Below are positions 55,000 through 64,000 of a stretch of DNA of 64,000 nt, one piece after another. Numbering within the stretch: position 1 is the first letter of the stretch; every line of letters begins with the position of its first letter. Below the pieces are notes generated by a model. That model did no database searches and was not told where the DNA came from. It was given only the letters and a program-made list of their open reading frames with translations. The DNA comes from Rhipidocladum racemiflorum. Its lineage: Eukaryota > Streptophyta > Magnoliopsida > Poales > Poaceae. The position numbers and the translations under genes are program-made. The DNA lies in assembly GCA_036346355.1 (NCBI GenBank), contig JAYEVF010000041.1:186001-250000 (forward strand), read 5' to 3'.

Positions 55000-55011
55000 G
55001 CTCTGATACCA
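55000..55011 (-). other. Y3 primer binding site (tRNA-Met)
   Basis: The minus strand reads tggtatcagagc, two bases after the 5' LTR end at 55014. Confidence 0.9.
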
Positions 55012-55013
55012 CT

Positions 55014-56109
55014 TGATGTAACACTGGGTGTCCCGATCTTTCGATGAGAATGATAACCTTCGATTTGGGTGGAGACGACTTTGACGATCCGACTACAACG
55101 TACAACGACGATGCGCCTTAGCAATCGCTAAACCAACTCCAAAGGGTTATTGACCTTGCCGTGGGCACGATCAACCTGATCACGAAGATCAATTCCTGCA
55201 AGCAATCGAAGAACAAGCAAGAACAAGGCAAAAGCAATCTAAAATTGCAAATATAGATGAAGTATTGAAAAGTTGGGGTTCCGATACAAGGAGCTTGTTA
55301 GGCGGCCGTTGAGCACGTCTAAAAGACTCAAAATAGTAGCAAAAGGCTAAACTATCAAATAACCAAAACCCAAGTTATTTTGGGGGACTACCTAGCTATA
55401 TATAGGAGAAATAAGAGGCCAAAACCATGCTTGGGGCGTCCAAAACACATTCATGGCAGAATAGGACTCGTATTCCTAGTTTGTCTCGGATTTGGAAAGA
55501 TGACCGAACTTGTTTTGCATATTCCCGTTGACTCGGTAGGAATTTGGAGGTGAGGCCGGATCCGTTGGAAAGAGGACGTCGAAACCTTTCAAACCAGTAC
55601 TCATAGACCTCAAACACCCTTGTGGATCAAAAGTTATAGTCGTTTGAAGTTGGTGCTGTCCCGGAGGCCGAATCCGAGTTGAACTTGTTTTGCAGATTCC
55701 CGTTGACTCGTAAGGAATTTGGAGGTGAGGCCGGATCCGTTGGAAAGAGGACGTCGAAACCTTTCAAACCAGTACTCATAGACCTCAAACACCCTTGTGG
55801 ATCAAAAGTTATAGTCGTTTGAAGTTGGTGCTGTCCCGGAGGCCGAATCCGAGTTGAACTTGTGCACCGGAAGAATTGGCTTCATGCTTGACGTTTGGGA
55901 GTCCTCCTTGGTTCCTAAGGACAATAAAATCATCACAAGGATTAAATAGCATTCCATTCATTAAATTATTTGTATGCAACCCGAGGAACGCATTCACCTG
56001 GTAATTGAATTGACGTGCGCGAGCTCGAGTAATTGGCCCTTGTATTATATTGTTGGCTTCAATTGGGTTTGTAGGCATGGCCGTATGCATGGTAGTGATG
56101 TCCTCATCA
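55014..56109 (-). repeat. Y3 5' LTR (1096 bp)
   Basis: It is identical in length to the 3' LTR with one base different. TATA box at 55405-55396 (minus). The reading frame that crosses from Z into this LTR (56444-55809) is an accident of the junction. Confidence 0.92.
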
Positions 56110-57513
56110 GCAGTCGAGGAGACTGTGCTGCCCCCCGAAAAGGGAGAAGGACCCAGGAAGCGCTCGACCCCAATGTGCAGGCACTGATGGAGGTGAACAA
56201 GAAATTGATGGCGGAGGTGAAGCGCTTGCAAGGACAGATGAACCAGGGGCTCACCGTGTCCTAGGATGATAGCCCAGATCAAGAGGTGATGCCGCCGATC
56301 CATGCGAGAGCGGCTACGGACGACGGCGACCCCAATCCCCTTTACGCCAGACTTCGGGCGAGGAGGTGGCTGTCCCCGGGAAACTTCAAGCTCCCCACCA
56401 TCAAGCCGTATAACGGCAAGGCGGACCCGCGGGAGTTCCTCCATGTCTATGACACTGCAGTAGATGTAGCGGGGGGAGGGGGGAGAGACGACATCAAGGC
56501 TAAGGGGCTTCTGCTGGCACTCAAGGGAATAGCCCTCTCGTGGTACTCCTCCCTCGAGCCAAGCTCCATCAAAAGCTGGTCACAGCTTCACGCCAAAATG
56601 GAGAGCAACTTTCAGGGGAATTTCGATGGAATGAAGGAGGAGAGCGACCTATTCGCTGTAAAGCAGCGCGAAGGAGAGTCCCTCAAAAGCTACTTCCAAC
56701 GCTTCTCCAAGATCAAGCGCCAAATTCGATGAGTCAGTGACACCACAATCATCAACGCGGCATGCTGCGGGTTACGGAGATGGCCATTGGCGGAAAGACT
56801 AGCCTGCAAAGAAGTCCGCATTGTGGAGGAGCTATTTGCGAAAATGAAGGAGTATGCCCGCGCGGAGGAGGATAATCGTCGAAGGGAAGGCAAGCCGCGG
56901 TACGAGCTGCCGAGGCGATCCCCGCGCAAGAGGGCCAAGAGAAGGAACCCGCGTCCAGAACAAAGGCAAGGACCCGTAGCCAAGAGCATGAGGGAAAGGA
57001 CAAGATAAAATGAGTTCATTACATTGACGAACGGTCCGATCGGCATGACGATAAGAGGCGCCGGCCGGAGCTGCGAGGGCAGAGCCCGCCTTGTTGGCAG
57101 GATAAGCGGGAGGGTGATCGGCTCGTGCTCAAAGGGGAGGAAGCAACGCGAAGGAGATACCGCTACGAATACCATGGCGAGAATAGCACCCATGATTCGA
57201 TCCATTGCAAGGTGATCGAAAGCTACCAGCGGTTCGAAACCAAGAGAAGGGAAGCGGGAGCGCTCCCGCCACCACCCCCACCTCTTCCTCCGTCAACACC
57301 ATCATAAGAGGATTCTCTTTGCACCTATCATCAAAACGACAATGAAAGGCGTACACGAGACAAGTCAACCATGTTGGAACCAATCCACCATCCCCCCCGG
57401 TAGAAACATGAGCCTATTGTATTCAAAGAAGAAGAAGGGAAAGGAGTGCATTTCCCACACCAAGACTCCCCTAGTGGTCACCACCGTAAATCGCTAACTA
57501 CGAGGTGTGCAGA

Positions 57514-59983
57514 TGTAACACCCCAGCTTTTACTAAGCCCAGAATGTCACCAAACATAGATCATGACACATTTAATACCATAATTTAAGGTAAATTACAG
57601 CAAGTAATCATTTGGAATAATTGGAAATTTTGACAGCATCTCCTTTGTTTTTGCATGAAACTTAACAACATAGCATCATATCAATATGTAAGACAAACGA
57701 GATATCCATACGCAGCGATAAGGATAGCTAATCATCAACTAAAACATCAATAAGCATCGATAGCAAAATAATAAGCATCAATTTAACTCTAGGAAGTTAA
57801 AACAACTCCCTCCATAGCCCCACATGATATACATGAGGGAAACAACCAAACATACAGACCATACACTAATGATTATTGTAATACTTAATGTCGTGTCTCC
57901 AAAACAGGTGAATTAGCTAGATTATGATACTACGTGGAGGAGTGTAGCTAGATCCCTTTCCCATACGCCCGATTTCATTGTACCTAAACAAACAAACAAC
58001 ATAAAACACAAGCGTGAGTTCAAAACTCAGCAAGCATATTGTAATGGACAACAAGATCATTTACAAGACAATAATACCTCCACGTCACATATAACATTTC
58101 AAACTTGAACACATAACAACATCCTCATCATTTAATATGTATTGTAATGCAATGCAATGCAATGCTATGCTCATATCTCCTTGGAAACTCATACCGGTAT
58201 GGTTGAGTACACACCCGTCGGTGTGCACCCTCTCCCCCCTTCCATCCCGAAGATGGAGGGTGCCTACTCCTCGCTTCCACCACCCACGGTAGATGGAATC
58301 ACGATGTAGGACTTACTCTAATGGCTCTCCGGATTAGTCATAACTTTCTCACCGACCTTCCCGGATTAGTTAATGACTTTCTCACCGCCTGGCCATGTAA
58401 CATGTCATGTATGCAAGCATGCCAACAATATAAAACTCATATATTAACACATGGCATCATAACATCTTAAACATGCTCATCATATCATAGCAATCATTAA
58501 AACATGGCAAGTGGACATCATATCAATTATAACATGTAGTTCATGGCAAGACAACATGTTATCTATCCCAAACACTATCAAGCAATTCTAGCAACACGTA
58601 TAATGTTCAATCCACACAACACACTTGCCTTCAACCGCTGGGCAACGGAGTGACGAGAGGTTGAGGGCACTCGAAGGCACACCACCTGCAAACACGTGCC
58701 ACACACTTAATTCGACTCCTCAAAACAGTACCCACTACACCTAATACGCTAAATACTCCAAAACCCCGAAATCACAGATTTTGCCCCGTTCTGGACAGCG
58801 GCTTCGAAAAATCATAACTTGAGCTCTAGAACTCCAAATTGAATAAACGAGTACATCCTCGCGTAGCTTAGGAAATTTCCCAACTTTTTCTAGTTATAGG
58901 TAAAGACTGATTCGGACTCTAATGTTGTTTAATCTAACGTTGAACACGAACTGTCTCAATCTCGTCACAGATTTGACAGCGCTCGGTAAAACAGGCATAA
59001 CTTCCAAACGGCTGGGCGGAATTTCAATTTCTTTATATGCACTGAAACATATTGAAATTATCTACAACTTCCTAGAAGTCCGTACGGTCAGATTCGAAAT
59101 CTAAATTAGTTTAATCTAATGTTGAACACAGACTGTCCCAACCTCGACACAGATTGGACAGCGCCCACCAAAACGGCCATAACTTTCAGACCGTAACTCC
59201 AAAAATTCTCAAAAATACACAAAATAGGTCTTGACGATACCTACAACTTCTTCAACAGGAGGTCGGCCAAATTCCGACACTAAAATTGCGAAATCGCACC
59301 CCCTAAAATGGACTCCAAATCTGCCCGAAACTGAGTACAATACGAACTCTAGTTCTTTTCAGATCTACTCCATGGCAGCACGTCCTCTTGATCTAACAAC
59401 TCCAAATCTACCATGAGAACAGCACCTAGACCTTCCCCAAGGTTTCCCCATGGACATACCTTAGTCCGACGAGCAGCGAACACGAAGAATGCCTCTCGAT
59501 CGCCCGATCTCGCTCCCACGCGTCGTGGCCACCGGTTCTCCTCGTCGCGGATCCTCCTACCGGCGAGGGCAGCACCATGGCGTGGCATGGCAGCGAGGGG
59601 GACGCAGCAAGGGCACGTGATGGAGCAAGGGGAGGCGCAAGGGTGAGGGAGGGGTGGCGGCTAGGGAGGAGGAGGCAATGGGGTGGAGGGGAAACAAGTG
59701 GGGGCTAGGGCTAGGGAGGGGACTTGTTTGGGGCGCAGGTAGGGCTAGGGCAGCAGTTTTGCTGTCCTAGACCACCTCCAAAAGGCCCAAATATGTCCCA
59801 CCTTCGGCCCATATGGACCCCCCAAGGCCCGAACTCCCCCGGAAGGCCCAATTCCCCTCCGGAAAGGCCCAAAATCCCCCGGAAAGGCCCACACTTGCAG
59901 ACACGGCGCAAAAACATGTTACAAGAGTCATACCTTATGGCCGAGATCGAAAATGACTCATACCGTCATTCCGTAGTATCACA
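57514..59983 (-). repeat. X3 3' LTR (2470 bp)
   Basis: The termini are those of X1 and X2. The hairpin block (minus ggcaccctccatcttcggg...agagggtgc) is at about 58222-58264 and the dispersed ttaggaaatttcc and cataactt.aaacggctggg phrases recur in X1 and X2. The GC-rich end near 59450-59900 has chance frames only. Confidence 0.85.
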
Positions 59984-59996
59984 TTCTACCCCCCTT
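59984..59996 (-). other. X3 polypurine tract
   Basis: The minus strand reads aaggggggtagaa next to the LTR start, a convincing plus-strand primer. Confidence 0.75.
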
Positions 59997-62900
59997 AACT
60001 GGATTCGACCTCGAATCTTACACGTCAACTCTAAAACAATGTCCACTAGAGACTCATCTTCTTTGCGAACTCAACACACCCACGCAAAGACTCAAACAAT
60101 AGCAATGACAACTCCATTCTCCAAATCCATCTATTAACAAGAGTGACTTGGCTTAGCTTAACTAAGCACAACTTGACATGATTCCTCATTTACTTCAATC
60201 TCTATCATGATTCATAAACTCCGAATGACACAATCACCTTGAAACACATCACTTTTTCATCATTAGTATTAAAACGGTCAACCGAGGTTCCAAACTAGAA
60301 CCCCCCAAAAAGACCATTTACGCAAAACCCCATCTCTCCCAATTATTTGACCCCTTTTCGAAAGGAATCAAAATTTACTAATGTCATCTTCGCTCATAGC
60401 CTACATCAACCATACTTTCCTTTCGACTGCCAACCACAATACACTTTTCATTCTATCCTCTCCCAGGCATAACGCACACACAGGGACGTCTAGCTAATAC
60501 AATGTCCACGACAAAGCATTTTACATCACACTTTCTATAACATTTGCTTCCACCCAACGATACTTTCAACCAAATTCAAACCACGACATCAACAACCTCC
60601 ATCATCATCCACCCTCATACCACTAATGTCCAGCACCTAGCCCAAACTAGGACCGTAACTCACTACCAAATCTCAATTGGCACTTTTCCCAAGAGGATGT
60701 CGCCCTCACAAACAATTCACACAAACAACGAAGCCCACGAGTATAGCTCTTAGATTATACTCAACAATAACCCGAGGCCCTTCTTATTCTCGCTCCTATC
60801 AATAGTGCAAAAGAAGTACGATTCTTTTGAATCCAAGTAGACCACATACAACAACTCGAATCTCAAAGCGCCACAAATCGCTTTGGAAAGAACCCGATAA
60901 CATTGAAAGACCACCCTTTTGCTTTTCCTAAGTCAAGCCGCAAAGGAAAACTCAAATCTCCAATCAACGCGATACAATTCGCATCGGGGAGCACTCAAAC
61001 AAATAGAGACTCCACACAATTCTCTTGACAGATGTTCTCAACAACTAAAGACAACTCGACTCGCCTTCACCACAGCCAAACTTTTCACTTTAACCAAAAT
61101 CAACATCTTGGAAGAGAACTGCCACAAAAACTCTCGAAGAAAGGGAAACTCAAATCCCTTGCATAACAAAACCAAAATACCAGCATTTATCCATTCATTC
61201 ATTTTCATGCTAGAGAGCAATGAAAAATCTCGATTCATAACACGAATGCGAATTCTACAAGAGCACTCAGGATTAGTCATATGTCTCTATATGACTTTCT
61301 CACCGTCCTGGCTCAACAACTCTTTTATGCTTATAAAAACGATGTCATGAATCTTTTTCACCATTTATTCATCATGTAACCACGATACCCATTAACTATT
61401 CACCAAGAGACTTCATTCTCCTTGTCACATGATTGACACCCAACAACATCGATGGTTGCTCAAATTCGCATAAACTACGACGGCGTTAACCGAAAAATAC
61501 CATATCTCATCACAACCCAACAACCACTGCACACAAGCGCGCAAAACATCGCATTTTAACCAAAGCCAATAACAGAAGATAGCATCAACTCTCCAATCAA
61601 ACATCTACGCCTAATAACCGCTACCAATTCTCTTAAAGAGAAAGGAAACACATTCCCAGCAGGGAACATTTTACCAACAAAAACACTTATGAAACAATCA
61701 TAAGATTCACCTTTTTGAAACGCAAAAACCACACACGTTTCCCAAATCAATCCAACTCTAGTCACGATAGAATTACAATTTAAGCGCTTAACTCCAGGAT
61801 TACCAAAGATAAATCAGTTGAACGCTAAAGAGAGCGTCCCACTCCAACGCTTTGGGTGTTAACCCATACTCATAGCATAGACTAAACAGATTAGCCCAAA
61901 ACGGATGTCATAATCACCCAAATCCCGAGAAGTCCAACACTGTTGCACACAAGCTACAACATCTGCTCTTGATAAAATCACTTTTCACTGTTCATATAAC
62001 CACAATTGATTATATTACCAACGAACCGTAGACCATATCTACCGTATGACAACCAACAAGGAGAACCACGTTCTCACAACTCCAGCACAATTAACTTACC
62101 AGTTAATCCAACATAAGACGCATATCAACAACTTCTTTTGGTCTACTAACCATGACGAACCATTATTCATGCAACTTATTATCCCAAGCGTAGCACACAT
62201 CTCTTTACAATTATTCCGGCGTAATCAACAATTACCCTGGGTATAATCCCTAAGTCACATATTCCATATCACCAGTTCATTCCACCAATAATTAATACTA
62301 ACCACGCGACACGATCTCCACTAGACATTCCTCATAAATACGGATCCCAGACAGACCTCTGTCAAGAATAATTCAACCTTTCCTACAATCATTCCATATA
62401 TCCTCATTAATTGATTACACGAATTTTAAGTCATATTGTCGACCCACAATATTAACTGACCCACCAGCTACAATAGGCAGAATTTCACACCACCTTCTTG
62501 CTATAACAAGTTCATCAACCGAGACATTCTATGCTAACGAATCTCAAACATCCATTAGATGCCTTTACCCGCATCACTTTGCACACACCACTAATCAACT
62601 TTCACTTTGGATCACCTGACGTCTCGTTTAATCATCTCTTATCAACACTATATTTTAGTTTATCTTTAAACAAACAACAAATTCACTTTAACCGAACCAC
62701 TAGCTCATATCATCCGAAAACTCTAACTTCTCGTCATACACTTAACTTCTTAAACATTCGCGTGAATCACGCACCCAACTCTTAAGGAAACCATAATTGC
62801 TCCAGAAAAGAACAACACCCAAAACACCTTTCCTTCCGGAAAGCTCAACCATAAATCACAAGAGAAGTCAACTCTTAAATTCCCAAATGCCGACACGCAA

Positions 62901-64000
62901 CTACTCCACAACTCTCGAGATCAACAACTTCCACGAAGGAAGATGGTTGCACGAGGAAAAACCAAGCGATTAACCAAAATTTTAGGCCATAACCCCAAAC
63001 TTCAAACTTTCACGAAACAAACGGTTTTTCAAAGATGAATTCCCAAGCAAGTCATCATTGCAATCAAACACCACTTAGGCCCCAACAACAAGATCTGGCA
63101 CAACACCGCAATAACTCTTTTAAACCTCGAAAAAAGACAAACACAAGAATAAATTGAAATCTTTCTCCGTAAAGCAACCGATCAACCACATCCTTTCCGA
63201 CAAAACCTTGACACCTAAATCCATGCGACTTAGATTTTTCATCGGAACTTCAATAACTTCCTTTCAAGTTGGAGAATGGTAACCCAAGAATCAATCTATA
63301 AGTTTCTCTATAAGGCAAACAACAAATCGGGCGTTAAAGCTGACAAAGCGACTCAAAAGAGGCGCAACCGAAATTATTCTTTTGTCTTCAACCAAAGAAG
63401 ACAAAACCAAAACCACCAAAAGAACCATCGGTGAGTATCCAAAACCGAACACTTTTTCTTTTATTTCAACCAACCAAAACCAACCAAAACCGTTCGTCAA
63501 AACGGCAAAGAAAATTCGGAGGGTCAATCCACAACTCTACTACTCGACTCCAACCAACTACCCAATCTACGACAGAAAGGATAAGCACTCTCCCAACAGG
63601 AGGTTAAAAGTCCATCGGTGATGGCACTACCCGGCCACACCGTCAAACCCAACAATACTACAAACAACAGAAGGTGACCGAAACCCCTTTCGGCACCACA
63701 ACCCACATAATCTCAATTGTATCAACACAATCAATTCTTTCATAAACATAGCAACATATATTACCAAATGTAACATTCAACAACAAAGCTTAAATACAAC
63801 ATTTAAGCGTAAAGCAATGGTACCCATACCCATTCCTACTGTGCAACAAAGTGTGTCAAGTTTTAAATTAATTATTCCACTTACACAAGTTTTAATGTTG
63901 CTATCCTATGGCAAAGTTTTAAGTAAAACCTAAGCCATGTTTCTAGGTTATTCCACTTCATATTTTAGTTGAACCTATAGTTATGACACTAAATACACAT
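59997..64000 (-). other. X3 internal region, no protein-coding signal
   Basis: 4.0 kb of AT-rich sequence has no frame longer than about 145 codons and no retroelement motif on either strand. It is colinear with X1. A conserved short sense frame (63706-63524; FGHLLLFVV, ESAYPFCRR) matches X1 30322-30510. Confidence 0.7.

Larger units (their letters stand above)
50557..56109 (-). mobile_element. Y3, complete pol-less CRM-like LTR retrotransposon
   Basis: 5553 bp with LTRs at 55014-56109 (5') and 50557-51652 (3'), both exactly 1096 bp. gcagt flanks both sides (50552-50556, 56110-56114). The ends are TGATG...CATCA. The only LTR difference I found is T versus C at 51391/55848. At 1.3e-8 substitutions per site per year, a rate often used for rice LTRs, one difference in 1096 bp corresponds to about 35,000 years. 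It contains a primer site, a 1.2-kb leader, one long ORF and a purine tract, but no protease, RT, RNase H or integrase. The shared ends, primer and Gag tie it to Y1 and Y2. It resembles what has been called non-autonomous CRR in rice. Confidence 0.88.
50261..57480 (+). pseudogene. Z gag, split by Y3 and frameshifted
   Basis: The first part (50261-50556) begins MPPKKKATTTSQG and is open to 50518. After removal of Y3 and one gcagt copy the sequence continues at 56115 with VLPP-like text, then a coiled coil (VQALMEVNKKLMAEVKRLQGQ), the Gag core from about 56330 (NFKLPTIKPYNGKADPREFL, ALKGIALSWYSSL, REGESLKSYFQRFSKIK) to a stop at 56730. Beyond it are basic low-complexity text, a finger-like EYHGENSTHDSIHC (near 57160-57205), and in another frame KTPLVVTTVN, which resembles the lead-in to the protease. 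At least three stops or shifts separate these parts. The Gag type resembles Tat/RIRE2-like elements. Confidence 0.75.
49900..57513 (+). mobile_element. Z, Tat-like Ty3/gypsy element, broken by Y3 and X3
   Basis: Plus-strand LTR-like sequence with a TATA box (50075) is followed by a gag gene (from 50261) interrupted by Y3 at 50557-56109 and resuming at 56115. Homology continues to the start of the protease domain (LVVTTV near 57470), where X3 cuts it at 57514. The rest of pol is absent from the window. It is the oldest layer in this part. Confidence 0.75.
57514..64000 (-). mobile_element. X3, non-coding LTR retrotransposon, incomplete at window end
   Basis: On the minus strand the 3' LTR is 59983-57514 (2470 bp; TGTGATACT...GGGGTGTTACA), preceded by a purine tract (59996-59984, aaggggggtagaa). 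The internal region fills 59997-64000. Its last bases match X2 16300-16330, so the primer site should lie within about 40 bases beyond the window. It inserted in Z just before the protease; the left flank is gcaga. Confidence 0.83.

Noticed and set aside
55809..56444. 211-codon minus frame as a gene
   Set aside because: It joins the Y3 LTR-coded tail to antisense Z gag across an insertion junction; the upstream part has no homology.
60919..61350. 143-codon plus frame in X3 as a gene
   Set aside because: It is antisense to the element, shows no domain and is not kept in X1.

Overview
This is nuclear DNA from a grass, most likely Oryza or a close relative. The evidence is a six-exon GT61 glycosyltransferase of the grass xylan-arabinosyltransferase type, Ty3/gypsy elements of rice RIRE3/RIRE8 and CRM/CRR character, and PMD and GRF-zinc-finger genes of the kind carried by plant Mutator-like elements. 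Nothing bacterial, no tRNA or rRNA and no CRISPR array was seen. Almost the whole window is nested transposable elements, with one convincing host gene at 44369-46848 (minus).

Layout, left to right. 1-7049: Tekay/Del-type chromovirus T1 (+) with an intact orf0 and an intact 1474-codon gag-pol; its 5' LTR is cut by the window edge and its 3' LTR is truncated. 7050-11343: Y1 (-), a 3'-truncated CRM-like element inserted in the RT of a second Tekay element, T2 (-). T2 survives as 11344-11678, about 12979-15371 and 21194-24808, and is also broken by an LTR fragment U (11679-12978) and by a compound non-coding LTR element X2 (15372-21188), which itself carries a small LTR fragment W. About 25150-27810: Y2 (-), decayed pol and LTR of the Y family. 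27811-33365: X1 (+), a large non-coding LTR element (LARD type), truncated. 33366 to about 39720: remains of a Mutator-like element with a transposase C-terminus, a broken plant-mobile-domain gene, an intact GRF zinc-finger gene, a 188-bp satellite-like array and a second GRF gene with two stops. 41820-42341: CACTA MITE with TAA duplication. 44369-46848: GT61 gene. 47029-48257: hAT element with perfect 8-bp duplication, 181 bp upstream of the GT61 start codon. 48278-48559: two tandem MITE units. 48700-49900: LTR remnant. About 49900-57513: Tat-like gypsy element Z (+), split by Y3. 50557-56109: Y3 (-), a complete, very young, pol-less element. 57514-64000: X3 (-), a further LARD copy whose internal region runs off the window.

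How the parts relate. Y1 supplies gag and protease and Y2 supplies RNase H and integrase of one lineage. Y3 has the same LTR ends, the same primer site and a related Gag, but its pol has been replaced by an unfamiliar domain and the lineage's C-terminal tail, part of which is encoded inside the LTR. It looks like a non-autonomous partner that would borrow enzymes from Y-type elements. X1, X2 and X3 are likewise non-autonomous, with no protein domains at all. T1 is the only element here with an apparently complete enzyme set.

Most notable: the Y3 gag-tail fusion protein with its unknown central domain, the PMD plus GRF cargo of the Mutator-like remnant, conserved orf0 in T1 and T2, and the hAT insertion beside the GT61 promoter. 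All coordinates were read by eye; element borders marked 'about' are uncertain by tens to hundreds of bases.
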